DNA of 64,000 nt, from contig JAPFBE010000003.1 of assembly GCA_034336665.1 (NCBI GenBank), forward strand, positions 34,570,360-34,634,359, given 5' to 3'. The translations under genes and the position numbers were made by a program. Of the stretch, positions 15,101 through 25,490 are shown piece after piece. Within the stretch, counting starts at the first letter, position 1. The number at the start of each line of letters is the position of its first letter. This stretch comes from Luscinia megarhynchos. Lineage: Eukaryota; Chordata; Aves; Passeriformes; Turdidae. The notes under the pieces were generated by a model. The model did no database searches, was not told where the DNA came from, and worked only from the letters and a program-made list of their open reading frames with translations.

Positions 15101-18100
15101 TTTCACTTGTTGGGAGTACACAATCTGTGTGCACAGAGTTATTTTCTGGGTGGATGATCAGAAAAGCAGGGGTGTGCTGCAACCTTTGGTGTTAGAATGC
15201 CTTTCTGCTTTTCCTCTGCTGACAACTCATCTGTGCTGTCATTGGAGCACAGGCCTGGTGGTTTTGACAGAAGCAACCCATTCCCCAGTTTTACTGCTGG
15301 GAACAGTGACCTTTATTTGTTCTTTTAACATTTTGCTGGGGTTTTTTCTGGCCTCAACAGACATTTCCATTTTTATTTCATTCATATCAACCTTAGCATT
15401 TCTGTAACAAATCTCTACATGAACCCTCCAGAGGAGAACTTGTATTTTACTTGAATTCTTCATCACAAAAATAAATTGAATCCAGTTTTCAATTTATTGC
15501 TTCTTACAGTGCTAACATTTGACAGGTAAAGTTATTTTTGAAATGGAACTCTCTGCTGAGCAGACACAGGAAGGATCTGTACTTGACAAGAACAAACCAA
15601 GTCATGTATTATGAATTTGTTTATTTTCCTGCCAGATTTCTTGGTGACATCAAAGCATTTCTAAGTTGTTACATAAATAAGCCTAGACACTATGCAAAAG
15701 CAGCTTCTCTCTCCTTCTAAGTACGAAGAAAGAAGAAAACAGATTTCTGCAATGTGATTTTCCTGTGTTTCAGGAATTCTGACACATCTATAATGAAAAA
15801 AACATTTGTTTAATTGAGAGTCTATCTTACTGTCTGTGGCAAAAAGCACTGTTGCCAAAATTTAGATGTGTTTTGCTATCCCTTTTCTTCTCATTCACTG
15901 TATCACTCCACATATATAAGCATCAAGAATGAGATTCTTGGAGTTATAACATCCATCTAATGTATTTCTTTCAGAACTCAGCATCATTCCACATGCACCT
16001 TAAAACACCACCCACATACTCATATCCACACCTGCATGTTAGAAACCGAGTTCCTCTTCACACATCTGTAGCTCAGATTGGACAAACTGTTTATTGCATG
16101 GAAAGATTCCATCCCAGGTACAGGGAGACACGTGTATGGTGCTGAGCAATGATCACAGCCTGTTGATTTACTGGGTGACTTTCACATAAGGACATTTAAT
16201 TCTATCTAAAAACCTTTATAGCTCAGGCAAGTAAAACCAGATTGTCTCCCAACCTCAGAAAGGTGCACATGGTTGCCTGAAGCAAGGGGTCACCATGACC
16301 CTTACAAAGATTAGTTGATTCAATCTCTCCCCAGGTAGGTTTATTGCTTCCCAGTATTTGCTCTTGAAATGGGTTTCAGTTTCTGCAGTTCAACAAATTG
16401 CTCTTAAGCAAAACATACATATACCAATTTTAACCACAGAAATAAATGTTAATAGTTAAGTATATATTTAAAATGGGTACACTTGCATATTGTAACATAG
16501 GTAATTTTATTTTTGTACTTGCAGTTATATTAAAGAGGTATTGGTCTTGGTTCAACTGTAAGATTTATTTTGACATAATTTAAAACAGGAAAAAACCCTT
16601 TGTATTTTGAGTAGAAAATACTGTGCTATTTGTCAATTAGTGCGGGAAAATGTTAGAGTCTATTAGAGTTTTTAAGAAAAGTGTGATAAGTTATTTGAAT
16701 TTGTGGCACTGACTTGAAAATGGTGCTTGTCAAACATGCAGTTGTACACATTCTAATGAGAATATAATTTTATTTCCCTCAAGAATTGTGTAACTCACCT
16801 CTCTACATCTTCCTCCTATTCCTTTTTAGACAATGACCTACATTTAGGAGATGCTCTTGGTGGGGGTGAGTACTCCCTTGCTTCTTTGACTACAATGGGA
16901 CTTTTTTCTTTCATGGCCTTTACTGAACTCTGCCTGATTTGTGAGAAGAGAGTTCAATACTGCAGGAGGGGCTATGGTCATGAGAGTTATTACAAGTCAG
17001 GTACAGGCAGCCCTTCTGCCTGGGGCCATCATGCAGAGTGGGGACAGCACCTGGTCACCAGCTGCCTTTGAGAGCTCCCAGCTGCCCTGCCTTGCATGAA
17101 CTGAAGTTAGCTGGGGCTTGCTGTGCCATGGCAGATCCCCAGGGTGGCTGGGGAGAGCAAACGTGGCCTGTTCAGCTGTGACAGCTCAGGGTGGAGTCCT
17201 CTGACAGAGGATGAAGAAGGTGATGGCTGTAGTTTCTTCAGCTACCAAAAATGAGCCTGCCTAAGATTAGGAATCAGAGGTAACACTGGATAGAGAGGTT
17301 TGAGCTTCTTGTAGCTCTGCTGATGGCAAATTTAGAAATTCAGGAAAGAATGTTTCAGAGATGAGCACTGCTGAATACAGCTCAAGCTTGTATTGCATGC
17401 ATTAAGTTGTAACATGCTGTTAACTTCCAGATATTCCCATAACACCCAGACCTGACCTAGGAAGTATTCACAGTACTGTACTGAGCTGTGCAGACATATG
17501 AAGTCTTGAGGTTGGGAATTTGTACACCAACTTATTTTTTTTTAGTGTGTTTAGAGATATACCAAGGATGTGAAGTACTCTAGAAAGGTTTTTGAATACT
17601 GAAGTTACCCAAAATGCAATTAGTATTGAATCAAAGCCTAAATTTTCACTTTAATCGCAGCCACACAAAAGAAAAATGACTTCTCAGCCAATTGCACAAA
17701 ACTTCTGAATCAGCTGCAGTGGTCTGGTTTACTCATGTTTCAGTTTTAGAGAATATCACGTTTCATATTGTTTTCTTTTTCCAATTTCCAAGTTCCCCTG
17801 TGGCACTTCATGCCTTTGTTTGAATGACCTATTAGTCCACATTTTACAAAGCTGAATCTAATTTTGTTAATAATTCCTATGTTTATATTTTCATTTATTC
17901 CTCCCTGTAATAATTCTTCCATTCCTGCAAGCTTTTATTGAGTGCTGTTATGAGAGGACAGGTTAAATATATTGACTAAAGTATTAATTAATAGCTTAAG
18001 TGTCTTAACTAAATGAAATCTTTTCATTCCAAGGATAGAAAATTGTGTTTCCATTGTTTTTTATTTCTTTGTCCCATTTTCAGTTCAGGTTCTTAATTGA

Positions 18101-21100
18101 CCTTCATATATGGTATAATGAGATTACGGTTATGTATCTCATTATCAGGGTTTCTGAAGACATTATTTTTTTCACCAGCTATGCCATACAGTATGTCTTT
18201 TTATGCTTAGAGAAAACTAAGTGCAGCATCATGATAGAAATGAAATGTGGGATTGGTGGTTTTCTGCTTTTGTGAGTCTTAGTTCATTATGCAGAGGGCT
18301 GGAACTCAGCAAGCCCTTCCTCTACTTGAAATAATTAATTGGGCAAAGTCTGATTCAGCAAAGCTTTACAACTTCACCTAAAATCCATTGGCTGTAGGCT
18401 AAACTCACTTGAAGTTAAGCATATACCTAAATAATTTTCTGGATCAGAACCTAAATGATGCTCATAAACAGAAACATTGTATTTAGCAGCTAGGCAAGAA
18501 GAAAACATAGCAAAAGGGCATCTGGCATGTTTGGAAAGTGAAAGATTTAAGGAGCAGAAGGGAAATTGTTATTTATTTCTGTGACCTAATTTTGATTTTT
18601 GCAGAGCTAAATTCACTGTCTGGCTATGAGGACAGTTAAATATAAGGTTGAATTGGTTGAGAAAAGGATGGCAAGAGAAGACCAACCCTATACATGCAGA
18701 GCAGCAACACTAGATATTAAATTTGGCAGGATTTGACCTGAGTGAGCTCTTCAGCATTGTAAATGCAGTTTGGCAACTGCTTTTAGTCATCAGATCTCCT
18801 CCTCTATCCAATGCCTCTCTTTCTAATCCTTTGCCAAAAAATTAAGGCTAAATGCTAGCAAAAAGTCCTAAACAGCACAAAATTGAAGTCTGAGTTCATT
18901 TTGCACAGTTCAAGAGCAGAGAATTCATTATGCATTAGATAAATTCAGCATCTGTTAGATGAAACTAATCTGCAGGCCTTATTAATACCTGCTGATGGCA
19001 ATGAGAACTTGTTTCTTCCTGCCCAGCCTAGAACACCAGCTTCTCTGTTGGCTCTGAATAACTGGCACCCACAGTGACACATTGTGCCTCCCAGCTGTCA
19101 GCTTTAGCCAGTGTTAGCATTTGCCAGATATACATAAAATATTTTCCCTCAGTGTTTTTTGTGAATTCTTCTCTTCTTTTGAAAATATTCCCTGTTAATT
19201 TCCAAGTCAGTTTTTGTAGCTAGCTATTTGCTGATACATTGCTTAAGTCTTCTTAACTCCTGACAAGGTCCTATTATTAATTCATGGGAGGACAAATTAG
19301 AAATAGGTATAAAATGTTTTTATTTACAGTTCCCATTTACTGTTCAATCCTCTAACAATATTAATTATCAATAGGTGACATCTCAAGAAAACCTTTATAC
19401 CCACCTCTTCCACCACGCCCAGGAATTTACGGTGGTAATTCTGGTAAGACTACTTGCTCTTAAGAAATTGTAGTGCCATGAGCTGTTCAGAGCAGATATT
19501 TTGAATACTTTAATCTCTTATTTCTCTAGTAATACCTTTCCCTTTCCCTACATTTTCCTTTTGTAGTCACTGTTTCTGACCCAGAGTTGAGAAAGCTTTT
19601 TTTCTAAATGTTAGTGTTGATACCATAAAGTGTTTCTGTTTGTTCAAAATGTGGGGTGCTGCATCTTAAGTGGCACAAGACTAACATTTAATCTTGTTTG
19701 TGTTTTCATTTTGGGTGTGTATACACTGAACTATGCAAAGGTTCAAATTTGACATCTAGCCACAGGGCAGGGATAAACCTGTGTTCAAATCAATTTGAGA
19801 TGTGTATCTGAGATGGCCCTGAAGCATACAGCAGATGGGGCTGGGCAGCCTGTATTGCTTTTGAGTTTGGTTCCAGACACTTGCTTAAATAAACTGTGGT
19901 GTATCTATTCTGTCTTCTACCCTGTACCTGCACTTCCTTTGGGTATGGCTGTAGCAGTGAGCCGTGGACGTTATTCCTGGAAAGGACACACTGACTCTCT
20001 GCTTCAGGGATCACTGGGACTCAGGATGTCCATATTATATAAGGATTAATGTTACTGAGAGCCCACATATCCTACAAGTGCCCCAAAACAGGCACAGAAT
20101 ACACAGACACCAGCAGTGTCAGTACTTCAGCTTTCAGGTGGATTTTGGTAGGTGACTGTTCAGTGTGTGTGAACTGAACTGTTCACACAGACTGTTCATG
20201 GTGTGACCCATCCATCATGTTGAGGCTGGGATTTCAAAGGTCCCTCACCTCTCCCTAGAACACTACAAAAGGAGTGGACAACGGAGCTGAAGGGGTTACC
20301 ATTGCAGATAATTTTGCAGCTGGAATCTCTGTCTTGCAGGAGGTTTTGATGACTCAGATCTCCTTGATGGAAAGCCTTTACCACCAGGTAACATTTGCTT
20401 ATTTCCCTTGCAACATGTTCCTGACTCCTGTAAATCGAAGCTGGTTGATTTTGCTTTAGTAGTAATCTGTTTGTCTCTGAAGGCATAGGACCAGACTCTG
20501 CTACTTTTATTCAGGTTAGTTATCCCTCACAAAAAAACATGTTTTTGAGCCTGAAGCTAGAACTTGAAAGGTATTCCAAAACATTTTTTAGCATTCTAGC
20601 ATATGCCAGAAGCCTGCAGGTTTTATCCCTTTGAATTCAACAAATCCAAAAGCAAGAGGCATGCAGAAGTAGATTACTAAGATCTTGATGTAAACTGCTG
20701 ATAAATAATCTGCTTGTGTGGCAGTAGAGACAGAGTATATTGGCCTGTCTGTGAAATGTATGATGCAGCCTGTCACATATGGTCCTTCTATTAGGTGGTA
20801 ATGTTCCTCCCCAAAAAGCAAGTGCCAGCAGGATGAACAGCTGGCCAGCACAGCTGTCAGTGAGGAGAGGAAGGAGAGCTCCTCTCTTGCTGGGCCACCC
20901 CTTTTGCCCTTTGCACGTCACACATTGCTGAGTAAAGACTTAGTTCTCAAAACAGGATGACAAACATTTCTTTGATGAAACTTCACCCTCTGTTCCAGGA
21001 GGAGAGGAGCATCATTTCAATCATGGAGGAAACACAGGTATAGTAAATTATTTACATTATTCTACAACAGATTTCTGGTCTTTATGAAATAGTAAAACAA

Positions 21101-21648
21101 TGATAGATTTATAAAAGTAGTACATATAATAAATTAGGCTTTAAGACATATTCACACCAGCTGTAATATAACACAATTTCTGTTCATCTGCTTAATTCTA
21201 TAGTTTCACCAAAAATATTTTCATAATTTGGTAAAGGCATGCTTTAGTAGACAAAATATTATGACAAAACATTTAAGTGCCTCTGAAAAAAAACCCTCTT
21301 ATTCTTTTTCCACAGATTCGGGTTTAATAGCTGGAGTTACATCTCCTGTAATTTCAGCTTTTGTAATACTGGTTGTTGGATCAATAGCAGCCTACACTGC
21401 TTACAAGAACAAGAAACTTTGCTTCAAACCACGTGGTAAGGCCCAGTTTTCCACTGATTTCGTGCTGAAAGTAGATGGGAATTTGGCAAGCAATTGTCTC
21501 TGCCACCTCAGAGGTGCCTGATAATTGTGGCTTCATGTGTGGAAACCAGCCTGGGTGCCAGATCAGCCTCAGAAAAGCTGGCAAAGAACACTCACAGTGG
21601 AAATACTGAATGCTCCATTTTCGTTTTTCAGGTGGGGCTACAGTGTAA
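3061..21648 (+). CDS. XG: CD99-family membrane glycoprotein, XG type (nine coding exons)
   Basis: The coding sequence joins 3061-3121, 12783-12824, 13146-13202, 16830-16865, 19375-19443, 20340-20387, 20999-21037, 21316-21435 and 21632-21648, giving 162 residues. The start ATG has a good context (AGCATGG) and opens a signal peptide (residues 1 to about 20). The ectodomain is acidic and Pro/Gly-rich. It carries CD99-family motifs DFDLADAL (24-31), DLHLGDAL (56-63) and DDSDLLDG (92-99), plus a Pro-rich stretch (72-82). One transmembrane helix (about 121-147) is followed by YKNKKLCFK and a very short tail. All introns are GT-AG and phase 1. The first motif, the length (human XG is about 180 residues) and the position before GYG2 favour XG. 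The CD99-like juxtamembrane segment means a CD99 relative is the main alternative. Known relatives are cell-surface adhesion-type glycoproteins; function here is inferred. Confidence 0.82.
9166..9205. repeat. A-rich (AAAAC)n-like simple repeat
   Basis: Low-complexity stretch of A runs interrupted by single C bases in XG intron 1. Confidence 0.8.
10852..11112 (+). mobile_element. CR1 LINE 3' fragment, plus orientation
   Basis: The segment reads like a CR1 3' UTR: the TTAGATATTAGGAAGA-type opening, a gap-free GGAACAGGCTGTCCAGAGAAG motif split over the middle, GTGTCCCTGCCCATGGCAG, and a terminal ATTCTGTGATTCTATGATTC array typical of CR1 ends. It is 5'-truncated, as most avian CR1 copies are, and carries no open reverse transcriptase. 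It lies in XG intron 1 in the same orientation as the gene. Confidence 0.88.
12783..12824 (+). CDS. XG: XG coding exon 2 (first acidic motif)
   Basis: Symmetric phase 1-1 exon of 42 bases. It encodes GQGDFDLADALDHP, the most diagnostic piece of the protein: DFDLADAL is the shared start of mature XG-type proteins. Acceptor TTCTAG and donor G|GTATGT flank it. Confidence 0.85.
13146..13202 (+). CDS. XG: XG coding exon 3 (basic Pro/Arg segment)
   Basis: Phase 1-1 exon of 57 bases encoding a DDIITRKPTVIRRPTRPVY segment. It is basic and proline-containing, like the Lys/Pro spacer after the first acidic motif in CD99 and XG. Acceptor AACAG, donor A|GTGAGT. Confidence 0.75.
13203..16829 (+). other. 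XG intron 3
   Basis: 3.6 kb of AT-rich non-coding sequence. I see no repeat family I can name and no further exon with family motifs. Confidence 0.5.
16830..16865 (+). CDS. XG: XG coding exon 4 (second acidic motif)
   Basis: Phase 1-1 exon of 36 bases encoding NNDLHLGDALGG, which resembles the second acidic repeat of CD99 (DFDLGDA-type). Acceptor is CCTTTTTAG and donor G|GTGAGT. Confidence 0.75.
16866..19374 (+). other. XG intron 4
   Basis: 2.5 kb of non-coding sequence. No named repeat or additional exon was recognised. Confidence 0.5.
19375..19443 (+). CDS. XG: XG coding exon 5 (Pro-rich segment)
   Basis: Phase 1-1 exon of 69 bases. It encodes a GDISRKPLYPPLPPRPGIYG segment, the proline-rich stalk of the ectodomain, similar in composition to the XG stalk. 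Acceptor is CAATAG and donor G|GTAAGA. Confidence 0.78.
20340..20387 (+). CDS. XG: XG coding exon 6 (third acidic motif)
   Basis: Phase 1-1 exon of 48 bases encoding GGFDDSDLLDGKPLPP, comparable to the DADLADG-type motif of CD99. Acceptor GTCTTGCAG, donor G|GTAACA. Confidence 0.78.
20999..21037 (+). CDS. XG: XG coding exon 7 (Gly/His-rich)
   Basis: Phase 1-1 exon of 39 bases encoding GGEEHHFNHGGNT, a Gly/His/Asn-rich membrane-proximal segment. Acceptor TGTTCCAG, donor G|GTATAG; the donor is weaker than its neighbours. Confidence 0.72.
21316..21435 (+). CDS. XG: XG coding exon 8 (transmembrane)
   Basis: Phase 1-1 exon of 120 bases. It encodes residues 118-157: a hydrophobic helix beginning GLIAGVTSPVISAFVILVVG and the juxtamembrane AYKNKKLCFKPR. 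The SPVIS start of the helix fits XG, while the KKLCFK end fits CD99. The Cys just inside the membrane is a plausible palmitoylation site by analogy only. Confidence 0.85.
21632..21648 (+). CDS. XG: XG terminal coding exon (five residues)
   Basis: After acceptor TTTTTCAG the frame reads G|GT GGG GCT ACA GTG TAA, so the cytoplasmic tail ends after GGATV. The tail is very short, as in XG and unlike the longer CD99 tail. Because only 17 coding bases are involved, alternative 3' exons with another tail are possible. Confidence 0.65.
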
Positions 21649-21990
21649 ACCACTGAAGGAAGAGTTGCTGTCTGACCACAGGCTCCTTTGGTTGGTGACT
21701 TTCCACATTGCCATTCCAACAGAAGAAAATCTTCCCCTAACGAACGTTTTCCTGAGACATTGCAATCTTTCTCTAACCTGATGCCACTTTTGCACCTTGA
21801 GCTTTATGTCATCAAAGATATGCTTCGAACATCCAGGGATTGTACTGCACTCCCTGACCTGCATCCATAAGGGCTGATTTTTACTCAGAAATTATCTTAA
21901 GTACAAAGAAATCAAGTCGGATATAAGCTAAAAATGGAAAGAATTTGGTTTGTGAGGACTCCAGTCACCAAATAAAATCTTTTCATGGTT
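21649..21990 (+). other. XG: XG 3' UTR
   Basis: Non-coding sequence after the stop at 21646-21648, reaching the first canonical AATAAA. Later AATAAA sites near 24095 and 24305 could serve longer transcripts. Confidence 0.55.
21971..21976 (+). terminator. XG: Candidate XG polyadenylation signal AATAAA
   Basis: First canonical hexamer after the XG stop codon, 323 bases downstream. The cleavage site is not determined. Confidence 0.5.
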
Positions 21991-24847
21991 TCAAAATTAG
22001 CCAAAAGACTTATTTGTTCTAATAGAATTGGGATAAGGAGTTTGCCATTTCCTTTCACACTTGTTGGGTTTCTCCATTATATTTCTGTAATGTTTACTCT
22101 ATTTAAAGAAAATTTGTACTTGTCAAAAGGATTAAAAATTTGAATGTCTTTGCTTTGTATTTATGTCTGAATACTAGCAAAGTGAAAGGAATTATGGCTA
22201 GACAATTCATTTTTAATTTTATAATATACTGAAAAGATTATGTATATTGACAAACCACAGTTTAAAACACAATAGAGGGGAACACATGCTAATTTTATTT
22301 ATTTATTTATTTAATTGATAAATTACTGAAATGGTATTTAGCTCTTCTCAGGAACTAGAATTTCACTTTAGTTTCATTTCTCTTCTTGAAAACTTAGGCC
22401 CTGCTCTAGGAACCTTTGAAGGCATTAATCTAGCAAGATGTTTTTGTTGTTTTTATTTTAAGTATTATTCATAACTTTTGGAAAGGGAAAATGGGTACAA
22501 AGCTTTTTCTGATTCATTTAGAAGAGTTTGTGATGCTTCAATCTCTAAAATTTAAGTCACAATGACATTTAAATTTCATGCTATGTGGAGGTGTGGTAGA
22601 CATAGTTTTTCTAGCTAGACTGTTTAATGTCTTTCCCTCATTCCTGACTGGCCTTGCTGTGCTAACAATGTCCTCATGTAGACAAACCTACCACAAAACT
22701 GACACTTTTCCTGTCTCTCTGCCTTCATTAAGCTAACTGGATAAAAAAAAATATAGCAAGAGAATGAAATACAGATGAAAAACCAGGACTTTACTGACAT
22801 AATTCTGCAATACAGCCATTTTAGTTAACTTTTTAAAACATAAGGAAATTGGTGTGGTTTTATCTTAATTTTATATGCAAAGCATGGTTTTTGTTACCAC
22901 AATTCCATTTATACAGAGGTGAATATGATTTTGTGTTTATTCCATCATTGAGAGGAAAAAATATACTAAAATAGTATTTTTACATAAAATACTATTTATC
23001 TAATTCTATTTTAAATGGATATACATTAATTGCTTGCTTAGATTACCACTTTTTTTTTGATCCTGAGAGAAACTATAATGTACATCAGTTTAAACATAGA
23101 AACATCCTGACAACATACAATCAAATGAACACGTTTGTAGATATCACTCTCAACTTATGAATGAGAAAATAATTTTAATATGGTTTTCAAGGACATTTAA
23201 TATTCCCTTTAAAATATTAGTTTCCATGTTGATAGTTAAAACAGATTGATATATATTTTGTCAGACATATACATTTGATTAATGAAATGACAAGTGTTTT
23301 GCTGTTAAAACTTCAGTTTGTTCAACCATGAAAATACATATTTTCCTTCTTTCTCTTCAAAATTTTCAATAAACACCTACCATGTTTTATCTAAGATACC
23401 ACAGAAGTTTTGGTTGTTTTCTTTGCTACTTTCTGGGAAATACTGATATCTTCTACATGCAAATTCAACTATGTCTTACTGGGGCAAAGAAGGAAATGCT
23501 TCAAATGAAAGAAAAATTACCTTTTTAGAAGGAAAAACCCTCAAAATAACCAAAAAATATTAACTTTTTTGTTGGTTTTTTTTTTTTGTAAGTGTCTAGA
23601 AAAGGATCTATGTGCAACATTTTTGGTTTTGCTATATTATGACAATTTATTTTAAAATTTTCAAAATAATTTATTACTTGTGTTGATATTAATAGCCCAA
23701 ACCCAGGAGAGTTTGAGCAAAAACCATGAATCTGAATGTATAAATCCTGTCTACCCCAGAGTTTAACCCTCTGAAGCTCTTTGGTCTAATTTGTCAGCAT
23801 ATACCCAATATATCAATATACCAATGTGCAAGTACAGTTTTAGGTGTTAATTTCCCTTTTAACTAGAATGATGATGATGCTAAAAACCAATTTATAATTA
23901 TTGTGTTAACTATTTCTGTTGTTATTATTTCAGGTCATTGAGGGGTTATCTAGGGATGCTCTAGTGTATTTAAATTTGGATGGGAAGGAAGGAATATTAA
24001 CTGGCTATTAAAACATCAGAACTCTAGCTTGTGTTACTGGCTCTGATACTTCAGATCTCTTCTGTATTGTAAAAAAAGAGCTGGTGGCTCACAAATAAAA
24101 CAGATTATCATCTAAATGTAGACATCACTTTTACTACCAAGAAAAATATTTTTTTAGTCATAAAGTCTCCCAACTGAAATAGATCAGACAGTAAAAATTA
24201 TCTACAACAGTTATCATGGTACTGATAAGCATGCTGTCTATTTGACTTGTCTACATAGGCCAATGGTGAATGGAGATCCCTGAGAATATTGTTTCTGTGG
24301 GATAAATAAAACTTAATTTCCTATGTATTTATGTCTGTCCTTCCTTCCTTTAAACACCTCACCATTACTACAGAGCATGACACCCTCTTCTCCAGCGGAC
24401 CTTTAAAATTCTCCCAGAGTGTGAGAAAACAAATGCTGCAGCTTGGAGTGGCAACAGCGATCTCTTGCAAATTGTTGGAAATAAAAGTTTTAAATAGTTG
24501 AGTGGTACCACAGGGCATTATTTTTCAGTAGCACATTACCTGAAAGTTGTTAATCTCTGCTACGTAGATACTGATGTTCACAGCACATTTTGACACAAAA
24601 ACGCCTCGGCTGAACCACATCAGCCTAAAGTTACCTTGCAGAGGCATTGCATGGCTGAATGATGTCACAATTACATGACTTCTAAGCTAGTGGTGAAAGC
24701 ATGCTGTGTGAGTAAATGTGCATTTATTTATGCACTTGTGAAAATATTTACAGCCCTCTGAATAGCATGGGCCTCTTGACACCGAAAACATCTACTTGCT
24801 CATCTGAGTGACAAGTTATCATACCGCGAGTATCTGTAGGGGACCCG
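21991..24847. other. XG-GYG2 intergenic region
   Basis: AT-rich intergenic sequence with several long T/A runs and an ATTT tandem near 22296-22315. No coding, RNA or named repeat element was recognised. If XG uses a distal poly(A) site, part of this is 3' UTR. Confidence 0.55.
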
Positions 24848-24849
24848 AT

Positions 24850-25490
24850 GCCTCCAGAGAGTCAGGAGGAGACTCCCTTAATTCACGGTGAATCCCGTGT
24901 GTCTGGTGACACATGCCAGGCTGGAATCACTGCGGCTGGGACCCGGAGGCGCCCGGAGCATCGGGCAGGGGGGACGGGACGGGAAGGAGCAGGAGGAAGG
25001 GGAGCGAGGGTCTCTCCCATCCGGGGTGGGAGCGGCCGCGCCTGGAGCAGGGCAGGTGCGGCACCCGTGAGGGGAGCGGTGCCGGGCCGAGCTCCGGGCT
25101 GTGGTACTGGGCCGAGCTACGGCCGTGCCCGTACCATGCCGAGCTCCGGGCTGTGTCTGTGTCAGACTGCGGTACCGGGCCGAGCTCCGGACGGTGCGGG
25201 GCCAGAGCGGTTCCGGGCCGTGCCCGCCCCGGGTCCGGGCGGTGCGGGGCCGGAGCGGGCGCAGGAGCGGGGCGGGGTGGGCCGTGCCAGCCCCCCCGCC
25301 GTGCTCTCCGCCGCCGATGGCTCTGCTCTGCCGCTGCGCAGAGTCCCCGCGGGCGTGATTCACCTGCAGCAGGAAGGAGGCTAATCCCATCGCGGGTTCC
25401 GCGCCCCCCCGCCCGCAGCTGAGGCGGCGGCAGCGGTGGGCGCCGCGCACCGAGCCCTGCCCGCCGGCCCCCGCTGCCCAGCATGTCCGG
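24850..25490 (+). promoter_or_regulatory. GYG2: CpG-island promoter of GYG2
   Basis: An abrupt change from AT-rich to very GC- and CpG-rich sequence precedes the GYG2 start codon. The island contains at least four imperfect copies of a GCCGAGCTCC/GGG-type motif between about 25085 and 25195. There is no evident TATA box, which fits a housekeeping-type promoter. The exact transcription start is not visible. Open frames through the island on both strands are by-products of the low AT content. Confidence 0.75.
25483..25489 (+). CDS. GYG2: GYG2 coding exon 1 (ATG TCC G)
   Basis: Seven coding bases in the CpG island: ATG in AGCATGT context, a Ser codon and one base. The donor is G|GTGAGT. Splicing to 32342 completes a Val codon and gives MSVTDQAF, the N-terminus expected for GYG2-type glycogenin. 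Confidence 0.85.

Noticed and set aside
20488..20513. Potential extra XG exon between CATAG and CAG|GTTAGT, encoding GPDSATFIQ
   Set aside because: It is 26 bases long and would break the strict phase 1-1 pattern, putting exon 7 out of frame. It also lacks family motifs.
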